NCBI GenBank assembly: GCA_028690555.1
Contig: JAQVBA010000006.1
Location: 5,057 to 36,093, forward strand
Reading direction: 5' to 3'
DNA from: Acholeplasmataceae bacterium
GTDB lineage: Bacteria; Bacillota_I; Bacilli_A; Acholeplasmatales; Acholeplasmataceae
Length of the DNA: 31,037 nt
How positions within the stretch are numbered: the stretch's first letter is position 1; each line of letters opens with the position of its first letter. Positions 7,827-17,174 of the stretch are shown here, in pieces. The notes under the pieces were generated by a model. That model did not search any database and was not told the origin of the DNA. It was given only the letters and a program-made list of their open reading frames with translations. The position numbers and the translations under genes are program-made.

Positions 7827-8822
7827 TTAAAAATCTTCCGATTTTAAGTCCCGAGACAGTAATTTTGGCACTGCTTCGGTCACTAAAAGATGTCCTTTAA
7901 TAATCTCATAAGCGACATGAATTAAGGGTAATTCTAAGTTATTTTTGATTGATAATGACTCAAGGGCTTCAATCGTACGAATCCCTTCAATGGTCTGTTT
8001 TTGTTCTTGATAGATTTGATCAATTGGAATACCTAAACCAATTTTTTTACCTGCTTGAAAGTTTCTTGAATTTTCTGAAGAGGCCGTGACGATTAAATCA
8101 CCAATCCCGGTTAATCCAAAGGCAGTTTCTTTTTTACCACCCATAAATTCAACCACACGCATAATCTCTAAGATTCCTCTAGAAATAAGTGCTGCCCGTG
8201 CATTTTCACCTAAACCTAAACCAGTGCATGCCCCTGAAACAACAGCAATCGCATTTTTAACAGCACCACCAACTTCAGCACCAATTAAATCCGTTGATGT
8301 ATAAACTCTTAAATAAGATTCATTTGAAAAAATCGTTTGAATCAATTTTGCGTGTTTGATATGAGTAGATGCTGCAACAAGTAGTGTTAACTTTCTTAAA
8401 ATGACTTCTTCAGCATGAGATGGACCCGTTAAAGCGACAAATCCTTCTAAAAATTGAGCATCAATTTCATCCGATACGATTTCACTCATGCGCTTAAAGG
8501 TCTCAACTTCTAATCCTTTTGAGACATTGATAAAAATTGTGGGTGAATTAATTAGCAAATTAATCTCATGAAGCACAGGACGCATCACTTTTGTTGGAAT
8601 CGATAAAAGGATGATATTTGAAAAAGCTATCGCATGATTAAGATCATGGGTTGCTTTTATTGAACTTGGTAATTGAGTTTCGAAAAAGGGATGCATATGC
8701 ATATTGATTTTTGACACATGCTCCATATTGACATCATAGATTAAGACTTCATGGCCATTATCGATACATACTTGTCCGAGTGTTGTGCCCCATGCACCAC
8801 CACCAATGATGGTTATCTTCAT
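7827..8822 (-). CDS. gpsA: Glycerol-3-phosphate dehydrogenase [NAD(P)+]
   Basis: A 331-residue cytosolic enzyme that reduces dihydroxyacetone phosphate to sn-glycerol 3-phosphate for phospholipid synthesis. The Rossmann motif GGGAWGTTLG is at 7-16, SKG at 101-103 and GPSHAEEV at 133-140. The catalytic lysine is in EVGGAVKNAIAV (K189), followed by the family segment GLGLGENARAALISRG and the GLTGIGDLIVT region. The length is typical. The ATG is 1 base after the der stop, with AAGAAGG upstream inside der, so the two are translated together as in Bacillus. With pgsA at the other end of the window it supplies both glycerol phosphates of phosphatidylglycerol. Confidence 0.96.
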   Translation of the reverse strand: MKITIIGGGAWGTTLGQVCIDNGHEVLIYDVNMEHVSKINMHMHPFFETQLPSSIKATHDLNHAIAFSNIILLSIPTKVMRPVLHEINLLINSPTIFINVSKGLEVETFKRMSEIVSDEIDAQFLEGFVALTGPSHAEEVILRKLTLLVAASTHIKHAKLIQTIFSNESYLRVYTSTDLIGAEVGGAVKNAIAVVSGACTGLGLGENARAALISRGILEIMRVVEFMGGKKETAFGLTGIGDLIVTASSENSRNFQAGKKIGLGIPIDQIYQEQKQTIEGIRTIEALESLSIKNNLELPLIHVAYEIIKGHLLVTEAVPKLLSRDLKSEDF

Positions 8823-8823
8823 G

Positions 8824-10128
8824 CTATGCCTTCTTTCTTAAAATAAGCTTTATCGGTGTTCCGGTAAAATCAATTGCATTTCTAAACTGATTATTTAAAT
8901 ATCTAACATATGAAAAATGGACGAAATCAGGATTATTTACAAATAAAACGAAAGTCGGTGGTTTAACTGCAACTTGTGTTGCATAATTAAACTGGGCTTT
9001 TCCGTGATTAAAAATCGGTGTTGGGTTCATTGCGACTGCATCTTGTAATAAATCATTTAAAATGCTCGTTTGAACTTCTTTTTGATAATTTTCAAAAGCA
9101 AGATTTAAAGCTGGGAAAATCGTATGGATGCGTTGATTGTGTTTTGCTGAAACAAAGACAACTTCTGCATAATCCATAAATTTGAATTCATCTTTAATTT
9201 TTTCTTCCATTTTTTTCATGGTCTTCTCATCTTTTTCGACAGCATCCCATTTATTAACAACAATCACACAAGCTTTTCCATAATCATTGACATATCCTGC
9301 AACGTGCTTATCTTGCTCAATCACGCCTTCATTGCCATCAATGACCAAGAGTGCCACATCACTGCGTTCAATGGCTGATAAAGCCCGTAATACACTATAT
9401 TTATCGGTATTCTCATAAACTTTACCGCGTTTTTTAATTCCTGCAGTATCAATGACCACATAATCTTTACGATCTTTTTTAAATTGTGTATCAATTGCAT
9501 CTCTTGTTGTTCCTGAAATCTCAGATACGATGACTCTTTCTTCTCCTAAAATAGCATTCGTCAAACTCGATTTACCAACATTTGGACGGCCAACAATACA
9601 AAAAGATAGCGTTGTGTCTTCATAAATTGGATCATCTTCAGTCATATAAGAAATGACTTTATCGAGTAAATCACCAATCCCAATTCCATGATGACTACTA
9701 ATCGCAATCGGTTCACCAAAACCTAATGCATAAAATTCATAAATATTTTGGATTTGATTGATATCATCAATTTTATTTACCGCAAGAATTACTGGTTTTT
9801 CAGTTTTATAAAGAATTTTTGCAATGTACTGGTCACTATCTTGTAACCCACCCTTACCATCAACGGTAAAAATGATGACGTCAGCTTCGTCCATCGCAAT
9901 TTGAGCTTGTGCTTTGATTTGATTTAAAAAAGGAGCATCGCCTAAGTCGATGCCCCCTGTGTCAATGACTCGAAAGTTTTTCGTCAACCATTCCGCTTTG
10001 CCATAAATACGGTCTCTAGTCACGCCAGCTTCATCATCTGTAATCGACAATCTAGAGCCTACAAGTCGATTGAACAAACTTGATTTACCAACATTCGGAC
10101 GGCCAACAATGGCTACCTTAAAAGGCAT
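8824..10128 (-). CDS. der: Ribosome assembly GTPase Der (EngA)
   Basis: A 434-residue protein with two tandem GTPase domains and a C-terminal KH-like domain, an arrangement unique to Der. Domain 1 has GRPNVGKS (9-16), DTGG (56-59) and NKID (118-121). Domain 2 has GRPNVGKS (180-187), DTAG (227-230) and NKWD (292-295). The C-terminus ends in a basic LILRKKA, and [12 protein letters not shown] marks the KH-like domain. Der acts in assembly of the 50S ribosomal subunit and is essential in most bacteria. It lies between rpsA (21-base gap) and gpsA (1 base). Confidence 0.97.
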   Translation of the reverse strand: MPFKVAIVGRPNVGKSSLFNRLVGSRLSITDDEAGVTRDRIYGKAEWLTKNFRVIDTGGIDLGDAPFLNQIKAQAQIAMDEADVIIFTVDGKGGLQDSDQYIAKILYKTEKPVILAVNKIDDINQIQNIYEFYALGFGEPIAISSHHGIGIGDLLDKVISYMTEDDPIYEDTTLSFCIVGRPNVGKSSLTNAILGEERVIVSEISGTTRDAIDTQFKKDRKDYVVIDTAGIKKRGKVYENTDKYSVLRALSAIERSDVALLVIDGNEGVIEQDKHVAGYVNDYGKACVIVVNKWDAVEKDEKTMKKMEEKIKDEFKFMDYAEVVFVSAKHNQRIHTIFPALNLAFENYQKEVQTSILNDLLQDAVAMNPTPIFNHGKAQFNYATQVAVKPPTFVLFVNNPDFVHFSYVRYLNNQFRNAIDFTGTPIKLILRKKA

Positions 10129-10149
10129 ATTAAAACCTACTTTTTATGT

Positions 10150-11550
10150 TTATTTTTTCTTCGATGGAAATTTATCCGCAAATAAATCACCAATGGTTGT
10201 AGTTTGTGATTCTTCTTCATCTTCCAAATATTGTTCAAAAGATGCACGTTCTTGTTTTTCTAACACACGACGAATCGATAATTTCAATACCCATTGATCT
10301 CTTAACACATCAGTAACGATTGCAGTGACTTCATCACCAACTGCAAAGTATTCTTCTGGACGGCCAATCTTCTCATTGGATAATTCACTTGCTGGAATTT
10401 CTCCATCAACACCTTGAACCATCACTTTAATGCCATCTTTTGAAACTTCTGTGACCGGTACAGTGACAACATCATAGCGTTTAATCGTCACATTTTTCCA
10501 AGGATTGTCTTCTAAAGCTTTTTTAGATAATGCAATTCTTTCTTTTTTAGGATCCATGCTAATAATGCTTAATGTAATTTCATCACCAATTTTGACATAA
10601 CTTTCAAAATTATCATTTGGATTCCAAGAAAACTCGTTTTTATGTAATAAGCCACGTACGTCTTTTTCAACTTCTACGATAATTCCAAAAGGCAACTTTT
10701 GGAAAACTGTTCCTGTGACATTTTCACCAATCTTATGCGCTTCATAGAAGTTTTCATAAGGGGTTTTTAATAAAGCTTTCATCGAAAGATCTAAGCGATT
10801 ACCTTCTTTTTTAATCACTTTCACTTCAACTTCTTGACCTAAAGATAAAACATCTTCAATTTTATCAATGCGGTAATGAGACACTTGTGAAATGCGTAGT
10901 AAACCGACGACATGATCAAAACGAATCGTTGCTGCATGTGGTTCTAATTTATCAACAGATCCTTTTATAATATCGCCTGTATTAATTTCTTCTAACTCTT
11001 CTTGACGCGCAGCAATTCTCTTTTCATAAGCTTCTTGTCGTTCTTTTTCGAAAATTGATTTTCTAGAACCAACAACTCTCTTACTTCTACCTCTTTGAGT
11101 AGCTTCAAGAATTTCGATATCTAACATCTTACCTCTTAACGCTTCTTTATCCTTCGCTAAATCGAAATCTAATAAACTATATGGTAAGAAAACCTCATGA
11201 TCAAGATAGTTGAGGATAAGTCCTTTGTCTTCAATTTTACGCACTTTCGCTTTTACAATTTCACCTGTACCAGCGACTGCTTGAATCTTTTCAAACTTTT
11301 CATCATTTAATAATGGAAGGCGTGATAAAAGAATTTGAGCAGGTTCATCGGTAATCTTTTGAATCTTCGCTTTGATTTTTTGTCCTTCCTTGATAAGACC
11401 AATAAACGTTTCTGGTGCTGGTCTATCGTAATTATCTAAATGAATTTTTCCTTCTGTGGTGTATTGGACGTCTAAATAAATCGTGTTTTCTTCGATTTTA
11501 ATGACTGTACCTTCTACAATTTGGCCCACCTTCAACATCTTAAACTCCAT
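10150..11550 (-). CDS. rpsA: S1-domain RNA-binding protein (ribosomal protein S1 homologue)
   Basis: A 466-residue protein with five S1-type OB folds at about 6-77, 94-165, 192-258, 273-344 and 357-427. Examples of the repeat core are GTVIKIEENTIYLDV, GLLRISQVSHY and GIIVEVEKDVRGLLHKNEFS. An acidic stretch and a basic end (FPSKKK) follow the last fold. The Bacillus counterpart YpfD has four repeats and proteobacterial S1 has six, so five is intermediate. It binds single-stranded RNA and probably aids translation initiation. The ATG at 11550 lies inside the end of cmk, 8 bases after AAAGGAG. The cmk-rpsA order is widely conserved. Confidence 0.93.
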   Translation of the reverse strand: MEFKMLKVGQIVEGTVIKIEENTIYLDVQYTTEGKIHLDNYDRPAPETFIGLIKEGQKIKAKIQKITDEPAQILLSRLPLLNDEKFEKIQAVAGTGEIVKAKVRKIEDKGLILNYLDHEVFLPYSLLDFDLAKDKEALRGKMLDIEILEATQRGRSKRVVGSRKSIFEKERQEAYEKRIAARQEELEEINTGDIIKGSVDKLEPHAATIRFDHVVGLLRISQVSHYRIDKIEDVLSLGQEVEVKVIKKEGNRLDLSMKALLKTPYENFYEAHKIGENVTGTVFQKLPFGIIVEVEKDVRGLLHKNEFSWNPNDNFESYVKIGDEITLSIISMDPKKERIALSKKALEDNPWKNVTIKRYDVVTVPVTEVSKDGIKVMVQGVDGEIPASELSNEKIGRPEEYFAVGDEVTAIVTDVLRDQWVLKLSIRRVLEKQERASFEQYLEDEEESQTTTIGDLFADKFPSKKK

Positions 11551-12208
11551 GACTATTTCTCCTTTTGTCGGTTAATTCTATAATTTTCATAACGACTTCT
11601 TCAATCGTTAAGTGTGTTGTATCTAATACAATTGCATCATCTGCTTTACGCAAAGGTGATTCTTTTCTTGTTGAATCTTTTTGATCGCGTAATACGATAT
11701 CTTCCATCACTTGATCAATTTTTGGATTCGATCCCTTTTTTACATGCTCTTTCAATCTTCTTTTTGCACGTTCTTCAACGTTTGCTGTTAAAAAGATTTT
11801 TAAATCGGCATCTGGTAGGACAACCGTTCCAATATCTCTACCATCCATCACGATGTTTCCGTTTTTAGCGGCTTGTTTTTGCAGTTCTACCATTTTCTTT
11901 CTGACATATGGGAAACTGCTGACAAGTGAAACATTTTGTGTAACCCTGTCATCTCGAATCGCTTCAGTCACATCACGTTCATCGATAAAGATCGTATTTT
12001 GATCATAATGAATATATGTATTTTCTAAAAACTGATAGGAATTTTCATCCTCCAAATCGATTGCTAATTCAATCGCTTTGAGGGTTACCGCACGATACAT
12101 CGCGCCCGTATCGATATGTGTCCAACCAAGTTTTTTGGCAATTAATGCACTGATTGTGCTTTTTCCAGACCCAGCAGGTCCGTCAATCGCTAATTTATAT
12201 CCTGGCAT
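11540..12208 (-). CDS. cmk: Cytidylate kinase
   Basis: A 222-residue (d)CMP kinase that phosphorylates CMP and dCMP with ATP. The P-loop GPAGSGKST is at about 9-17, followed by HIDTGAMYRAVT and the conserved MDGRDIGTVVLPDADLKIFLTA. The basic lid region EERAKRR is present. Length is normal for the bacterial long form. The ATG at 12208 has GGAGG upstream. It has its own extended -10 promoter, and its 3' end overlaps rpsA by 11 bases. Confidence 0.97.
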   Translation of the reverse strand: MPGYKLAIDGPAGSGKSTISALIAKKLGWTHIDTGAMYRAVTLKAIELAIDLEDENSYQFLENTYIHYDQNTIFIDERDVTEAIRDDRVTQNVSLVSSFPYVRKKMVELQKQAAKNGNIVMDGRDIGTVVLPDADLKIFLTANVEERAKRRLKEHVKKGSNPKIDQVMEDIVLRDQKDSTRKESPLRKADDAIVLDTTHLTIEEVVMKIIELTDKRRNSHGV

Positions 12209-12230
12209 GTTTTCCCTCCATACAAAGTAA

Positions 12231-12239
12231 ATTATATCA
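12231..12239 (-). promoter_or_regulatory. Extended -10 promoter of cmk
   Basis: TGATATAAT on the minus strand (TGn plus a perfect TATAAT), 22 bases before the cmk ATG, with no good -35. It probably drives cmk-rpsA-der-gpsA. Confidence 0.65.
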
Positions 12240-12266
12240 TATTTTTGGCGTATTCAGCCGTTTTTT

Positions 12267-13001
12267 TTACTTTTTAGGTAATGAATTCGCATAAAGTTTT
12301 TTTACTTCATGCCGTTTTAAAAACCGATAATAACCTCGTTCAACACCTTCTAAAGTTAAGAAATCATAACGAATTCTTGTGAGTTTTTTCACGGGATGCC
12401 CAATAGCTTCCATCATTTTTCTCACTTGTTTATTTTTACCTTCAGTTAATGTTATCGAAATTAATGTCGATTGGTGTTCTTTATCAAGCTCCATTAGTCT
12501 AACTGCTTTTGGAATCGCTAAATAATCTTGATCGATGATAACTCCTTGACGTAATTGAATGATCTTTTTACGAATCACGATACCTTCAACACGTGCTAAA
12601 TACTCTTTTTCGATCATGTGTTCAGGATGTGTCATCCGCTTTGTAAAGTCACCATCATTTGTTAATAGTAAAATGCCAGCAGTATCAAAATCTAGTCGAC
12701 CGACTGGATATAATCTCGTATCTTTTAATTCATCACCAAGTAAATCTAATACGGTTTTACGTTTCTTTTCATCGGATGTAGTCGATACATAACCTGTCGG
12801 TTTATTTAATAATATATATTTGACTTCAGCACGGCTAATGAGATTGCCATCCACGGTGATTTGATCCGATAAATTGACTTTTGTACCAAGTTCAGTCACA
12901 ACTTCACCATTCACCGTTACTCTTCCAGCTTGAATAATTTCTTCAGCTTTTCGACGTGACGCAATATTCGATTGTGCTAAAACTTTTTGTAGTCTTTCCA
13001 T
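12267..13001 (-). CDS. rluB: 23S rRNA pseudouridine synthase (RluB/RsuA family)
   Basis: A 244-residue enzyme with an N-terminal S4 RNA-binding domain (MERLQKVLAQSNIASRRKAEE, about 1-60) and an RsuA-type catalytic domain. The catalytic aspartate is D104 in GRLDFDTAGILLLTNDGDF, and the C-terminal KQVRKMMEAIGHPVKKLTR is typical. By similarity to Bacillus RluB it modifies a uridine in helix 89-90 of 23S rRNA near the peptidyl transferase centre; the exact target is inferred. The ATG at 13001 has GGGGTGAG upstream. It has a promoter of its own after the efp terminator. Confidence 0.93.
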   Translation of the reverse strand: MERLQKVLAQSNIASRRKAEEIIQAGRVTVNGEVVTELGTKVNLSDQITVDGNLISRAEVKYILLNKPTGYVSTTSDEKKRKTVLDLLGDELKDTRLYPVGRLDFDTAGILLLTNDGDFTKRMTHPEHMIEKEYLARVEGIVIRKKIIQLRQGVIIDQDYLAIPKAVRLMELDKEHQSTLISITLTEGKNKQVRKMMEAIGHPVKKLTRIRYDFLTLEGVERGYYRFLKRHEVKKLYANSLPKK

Positions 13002-13017
13002 CTTCTCACCCCGAGTT

Positions 13018-13026
13018 ATTATAGCA
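13018..13026 (-). promoter_or_regulatory. Extended -10 promoter of rluB
   Basis: TGCTATAAT on the minus strand, 16 bases before the rluB ATG and directly downstream of the efp terminator. The -35 is weak. Confidence 0.65.
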
Positions 13027-13051
13027 TAAAAATTGAATCTTTAAATCAATC

Positions 13052-13078
13052 AAAAATAAAAAGACCACGAATGGTCTT
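13052..13078 (-). terminator. Intrinsic terminator of efp
   Basis: On the minus strand, stem AAGACCA/TGGTCTT closed by a TTCG tetraloop and followed by TTTATTTTT, 12 bases after the efp stop. Confidence 0.9.
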
Positions 13079-13090
13079 CATGTGAAAAAG

Positions 13091-13654
13091 TTATTTATCT
13101 CTCGATACATATTGCCCATCATTCGTATTCACGATAATGCGCTCACCTTCTTCAATAAACATTGGAACTTTAACAAGTAATCCCGTTTGCATAATCGCAT
13201 CTTTCAAAGCATTTGTTTTCGTATCGCCTTTGACGCCAGGAACAGTTTCCTTTACTTCTAAGACAACCTTATCAGGTAATGATACCCCTAAGATTTCTTT
13301 CCCATCGAAAAACATAACTTCAACTGACATACCTTCAAAGATATACTTTAATTCATACTCAATTTGTGAACCTGGGATTTCAATTTGTTCATAAGATTCT
13401 GTATTCATGAACACGTGTTGATCTCCACTTGCATACAAGTACTGCATCATAACCTTATCGATTTGAGCACGTTCTACTTTTGTACCTGCATTAAACGTAT
13501 AATCCGTCACTGAACCAGTTCTTAAATTACGTAATTTTGTGCGCACAAATGCGCCACCTTTACCAGGTTTAACATGCATAAATTCAATGACTGAATAAAT
13601 GTTACCTTCATGGACGATTGTTTGTCCTGTTTTAAAATCGTTTGTACTAATCAA
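13091..13654 (-). CDS. efp: Elongation factor P, TTG start
   Basis: A 187-residue protein that relieves ribosome stalling at polyproline. The modified-loop sequence is [10 protein letters not shown], with the lysine at position 32 that other bacteria modify. Three beta-barrel domains follow, with the C-terminal signature [29 protein letters not shown]. The longest frame starts at a GTG (13669) that is itself part of the ribosome site. I place the start at TTG 13654, which follows GAGGAG by 7 bases and gives the usual N-terminus [10 protein letters not shown] and the usual length. It has its own consensus promoter and terminator. Confidence 0.95.
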   Translation of the reverse strand: MISTNDFKTGQTIVHEGNIYSVIEFMHVKPGKGGAFVRTKLRNLRTGSVTDYTFNAGTKVERAQIDKVMMQYLYASGDQHVFMNTESYEQIEIPGSQIEYELKYIFEGMSVEVMFFDGKEILGVSLPDKVVLEVKETVPGVKGDTKTNALKDAIMQTGLLVKVPMFIEEGERIIVNTNDGQYVSRDK

Positions 13655-13683
13655 AATTTCACTCCTCACAGTTTTGCGGATTT

Positions 13684-13712
13684 ATTATACATGAAAGCTT
13701 TGTTTCATACAA
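13684..13712 (-). promoter_or_regulatory. SigA-type promoter of efp
   Basis: On the minus strand, TTGTAT (13707-13712), a 17-base spacer and TATAAT (13684-13689), about 30 bases before the TTG start and just after the aroQ stop. Confidence 0.85.
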
Positions 13713-13720
13713 CACTTAAG

Positions 13721-14137
13721 TTAAAAAAATTTTACAGCTTCAATATAACTTTCAATTTTCTTTCCCATGAAGCACTGATCAACAACATCTTTAATATAGT
13801 TAATCTTTCTAAAATCTTCTCTTTCATTAATATTTGATAAATGAACTTCAACTTTCTTAATGGCGACAATTTCTAACGCATCTCTTAATGCCACCGATTG
13901 ATGACATAAAGCGCCTGGATTGATTAATAACCCATCATAGTTTTCATCTAGTGAAGCATGGATGGTATCAATGATTTCACCCTCATGATTGGATTGATAA
14001 AATGTAAATTCAATCTGGGGAAAAGTTTCAACTAAAGTCTGATAAATTTCTTCAAGTGTAAGTTCACCATAGTGAATTTTTGGTCTTTTGCCTAACATGT
14101 TTAAATTAGGGCCATGAATACATAGTATTTTCATCAT
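13721..14137 (-). CDS. aroQ: 3-dehydroquinate dehydratase, type II
   Basis: A 138-residue type II dehydroquinase, the third shikimate-pathway step. Family motifs are GPNLNMLGKR (7-18), YG with the catalytic tyrosine (Y23), QSNHEGEIID (48-57), INPGALCHQS with the catalytic histidine (H79), and VHLSNINERE (98-107). Two family positions differ: the usual REP after the first glycine run reads RPK, and AYTH reads ALCH. The C-terminal GY segment is reduced to IESYIEAV. The core catalytic residues remain, so activity is expected. The ATG overlaps the aroK stop (ATGA); a second ATG one codon later is equally possible. Confidence 0.93.
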   Translation of the reverse strand: MMKILCIHGPNLNMLGKRPKIHYGELTLEEIYQTLVETFPQIEFTFYQSNHEGEIIDTIHASLDENYDGLLINPGALCHQSVALRDALEIVAIKKVEVHLSNINEREDFRKINYIKDVVDQCFMGKKIESYIEAVKFF

Positions 14138-14622
14138 TTAGCCTTCTTTTCTAAGTGTTTTCGTATCATTTTCACAGTTTCTTCGGGGCTAACATCATTT
14201 GAAACAATCAAGTCTGCAAAATCTTGATACTTCAAAAATCTTTCATCTAAAATGTGTTCTAAAGATTTCTCTTTTAATAACGGTCTTTCATAATCATTAG
14301 CAAGTCTATTTCTAATTAAGTCAATATCGGTATCTAAATAAACTTTTAACCCGTTCATGAGTGCTTTATTTTCTTTGACTGTGACAATTCCACCACCACA
14401 GCTTATAATCACATCTTCATCATGAATATTTTTTAATGCCTCTGTTTCTAATTGTCGAAACTTTTTTTCACCAAACGTTTCAAAAATTGTTTCAATAAAC
14501 ATGAGTGCATCTTTTTCAATCACGCCATCTAAATCAACAAAAGAATAATTCAGTGCTTTGGATAATAATCTTCCAACTGTTGATTTTCCAGATCCTGGCA
14601 TACCTATTAAATAGATTCTCAT
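14134..14622 (-). CDS. aroK: Shikimate kinase
   Basis: A 162-residue enzyme that converts shikimate to shikimate 3-phosphate with ATP. The P-loop GMPGSGKST is at 7-15. Shikimate-contact residues follow in order: DLD (30-32), FR (55-56), CGGGIV (75-80) and the lid arginine in YERPLL (R113). The length is typical for a single-domain AroK. The ATG at 14622 has AAGGAGAG 6 bases upstream and is 3 bases after the miaA stop. It is co-translated with aroQ, so the two pathway steps are made together, but no other shikimate gene is in the window. Confidence 0.95.
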   Translation of the reverse strand: MRIYLIGMPGSGKSTVGRLLSKALNYSFVDLDGVIEKDALMFIETIFETFGEKKFRQLETEALKNIHDEDVIISCGGGIVTVKENKALMNGLKVYLDTDIDLIRNRLANDYERPLLKEKSLEHILDERFLKYQDFADLIVSNDVSPEETVKMIRKHLEKKAK

Positions 14623-14625
14623 GGC

Positions 14626-15498
14626 TTACTCTCCTTTTAAAAATGATTGTATGCGATTTAACACAATATCACCCAAATTTTCATCAAGGGCATCAACCAT
14701 CCATGGATTCATTTGATTTTTAAACCATGTTTTTTGTTTTTTCGCAAGTTGTCTGCTATGTATAATAATTTGTTCTTTAGCTTCTTCTAAAGACAAAATA
14801 CCATCTAAATATTGACTGAGTTCACGATATCCAATCGCATTAATTTCGATATGTTGATCTTTTAATTTTTTGACTTCATCCAAAAATCCTAAGTCGATTT
14901 GTTTTTCAAGTCGAACACGTAGTCTTTCATCTAAAACCTTTTTATCTAGATCGAGATAAATAATCAAAGCATCATAAAGCATATGGTCCTTTTTGACTTT
15001 TTTAGATCGAGGTTCACCTAAACTTGCTTGTTCTAAAGCTCTAATCAATCTTCTCCGATTGTTTAGATCAATTTTGATTTGTGGATCTTTTTCCAATAAT
15101 AGTGCATAGAGTGATTCATTTGAAACATCTTGATACTTCATTTCAAAATCTATGGATCTGCTCGATTCAATAAACTCATAATCATAGAGCGCTGCCTTAA
15201 TATATAAACCAGTACCTCCAACAATCAATGGATATTTAATCTGATCGATGAGATTTCTTGCATCTTTTTGAAAATTGTAAACAGAATAAGTTGTTCTTGG
15301 ATCGCATATATCAAGTAAATGATGCGTCATACCTTCCATCTCGCTTGGCATTACTTTTGCAGATCCAATATCAAGTCCTTGATAAACTTGAACAGAATCT
15401 CCATTGATAATTTCTGCACCAATTTTTTTAGCAATCTCAATCCCTAACTTGGTTTTACCAGAGGCTGTTGGTCCAACAATTGCAATCACTTTTTTCAT
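14626..15498 (-). CDS. miaA: tRNA dimethylallyltransferase
   Basis: A 290-residue enzyme that adds a dimethylallyl group to A37 of tRNAs reading UNN codons. Motifs are GPTASGKTKLG (8-18), NGDSVQVYQGLDIGSAK for tRNA and DMAPP handling, HHLLD, and VGGTGLYIKA. The next modification step is done by MiaB, encoded further upstream in the window. The ATG overlaps the mutL stop (ATGA), so translation is coupled to the repair genes. mutS-mutL-miaA is a conserved order in Firmicutes. Confidence 0.97.
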   Translation of the reverse strand: MKKVIAIVGPTASGKTKLGIEIAKKIGAEIINGDSVQVYQGLDIGSAKVMPSEMEGMTHHLLDICDPRTTYSVYNFQKDARNLIDQIKYPLIVGGTGLYIKAALYDYEFIESSRSIDFEMKYQDVSNESLYALLLEKDPQIKIDLNNRRRLIRALEQASLGEPRSKKVKKDHMLYDALIIYLDLDKKVLDERLRVRLEKQIDLGFLDEVKKLKDQHIEINAIGYRELSQYLDGILSLEEAKEQIIIHSRQLAKKQKTWFKNQMNPWMVDALDENLGDIVLNRIQSFLKGE

Positions 15499-17165
15499 GA
15501 GACCACCCGCTTAAACATCCGTTCAATTTCATAGTGTGTCAATTTAATGATTGTCGGTCTTCCATGCGGACAAGTGTATGGATTTTCAGCACGTTTTAAA
15601 CGTTCCATCAACGCATGAATTTCCGATAGATTAAGCGGTTTATTGGCTTTAATTGCGCCTTTACAACTCACATCTTTTGCAAGATCATCTCTTAAGATCG
15701 ATAAATCGATTTGTTGTTTTTCTAAGAGCATGTGAATCATCGATTCAATCGCAAGATCAATCTCACCATCTTTTAGCCATGTCGGAATTGTAATAAGTTC
15801 TAGATTTTCATTGAATGAAAATCCATAAGGTGAAAAGCATGGTATTTTTTCTTTAAGCACTAAAAGCTCAGAAGGTGATAAATTTAAAGGTTTTGAAAAC
15901 AACATGGGCTTAGTCGCAAACACTGGATTTTTAAAAGTTTCCATGTAATATTCATAGCGAATGCGCTCTTGTGCAGCATGTTGATCGACTAAAAATAAAC
16001 CATCTTCATTTTGAAAAATTAAATACGTCCCCGAAAAAGTGCCGACATAGTCCATTTCAGGTATTTTACTAACCTTTGATTTCATGAGATTTTCACTCAC
16101 GTGTTCATCAATAAATAAAGATTCTTGAATATACGTTTCATCTTTCATCACACGTTCATAAGGCGCAGGAATTTCTTGTGTTTTTTGTGTGAGTGTTCTT
16201 TTAATAATATCTTCAATTAAAAAGGCTAATACGAACTCATTAACGAATTTAACCTCATATTTTTGAGGATGAACATTCACATCAATGAGTGATGGATCCA
16301 TCTCTAAATAAAGCATGGCCATCGGGTATTTACCAACCATGATTCGGCTATGATAACCATCAATCACTGCTTGAATTAACCGATAATTTTTTATATATCT
16401 ACCATTGACAATCAATGTGATATCTTTTTTCTTAGATCGCGCATGCTCTGGACTAAAAAGATATGCATTGATTTCAATTTTTTGAATGGTATCAGAGGCT
16501 TTAAGTAATCCTTTGGCTAAGTTTTGACCATAGATTTGGTAGATTAATTGCTCAATGTTTTGATTGCCATAAGTTTCTTTCAATAATTTTTGGTCGATAT
16601 ATAAAGAGAATGCAACTTCTGGATGTGCTAATGCGAGATGATCAAAAAGATCAATAATTGCTTGACGTTCTGCAAATTCGGACTTAATATACTTAAATCT
16701 TGCAGGTGTATTATAAAACAAGTCTTTAACACTTATAGATGTTCCGATGTTTGTTGCAGCCAATCCCTCAGATATTAATTGACCACCTTCATAGACAACA
16801 AATACACCATCAGCATCTTCTCTTCTCGTCTTCAAAGTCACTTTAGAAACGGATGCGATTGCAGCTAGTGCTTCACCTCGAAAACCTAAACTGAGAATAT
16901 GATTTAAATCTTCCTCTTCACTAATTTTAGATGTTGCATGTCTTAAAAAAGCTAATTTTGCATCTTCTAAATCCATGCCACTCCCATTATCTGTCACAAT
17001 GATTTCTTTCATGCCCATGTCAAAAACTTCAACCTTGATGGTTGATGATTTCGCATCGATTGCATTTTCAATGAGTTCTTTGATCACAGATGCAGGACGA
17101 TCAACAACCTCACCGGCAGCAATCATATTGGCTAAAGTTGGTTTCATGATGTGAATCGTGGACAT
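15495..17165 (-). CDS. mutL: DNA mismatch repair protein MutL (endonuclease type)
   Basis: A 556-residue protein. The N-terminal GHKL ATPase has ELIENAIDA, DNGSGM, GFRGEAL and the S5-fold segment with DVNVHPQKYEVKF. The C-terminal domain has the nuclease motif DQHAAQERIRYE, then SCKGAIKA and CPHGRPT, the metal-binding set of MutL proteins that nick the new strand in bacteria lacking MutH. The variable linker is short, which explains a length below that of Bacillus MutL. The ATG at 17165 has AGGAGA upstream and lies 9 bases after mutS. Confidence 0.96.
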   Translation of the reverse strand: MSTIHIMKPTLANMIAAGEVVDRPASVIKELIENAIDAKSSTIKVEVFDMGMKEIIVTDNGSGMDLEDAKLAFLRHATSKISEEEDLNHILSLGFRGEALAAIASVSKVTLKTRREDADGVFVVYEGGQLISEGLAATNIGTSISVKDLFYNTPARFKYIKSEFAERQAIIDLFDHLALAHPEVAFSLYIDQKLLKETYGNQNIEQLIYQIYGQNLAKGLLKASDTIQKIEINAYLFSPEHARSKKKDITLIVNGRYIKNYRLIQAVIDGYHSRIMVGKYPMAMLYLEMDPSLIDVNVHPQKYEVKFVNEFVLAFLIEDIIKRTLTQKTQEIPAPYERVMKDETYIQESLFIDEHVSENLMKSKVSKIPEMDYVGTFSGTYLIFQNEDGLFLVDQHAAQERIRYEYYMETFKNPVFATKPMLFSKPLNLSPSELLVLKEKIPCFSPYGFSFNENLELITIPTWLKDGEIDLAIESMIHMLLEKQQIDLSILRDDLAKDVSCKGAIKANKPLNLSEIHALMERLKRAENPYTCPHGRPTIIKLTHYEIERMFKRVVS

Positions 17166-17174
17166 AAAAATCTC

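Noticed and set aside
12240..12266. A terminator between rluB and cmk from the T/A runs and GGC...GCC
   Set aside because: The stem is 3 base pairs and the T-run lies on the wrong side for the minus-strand genes.
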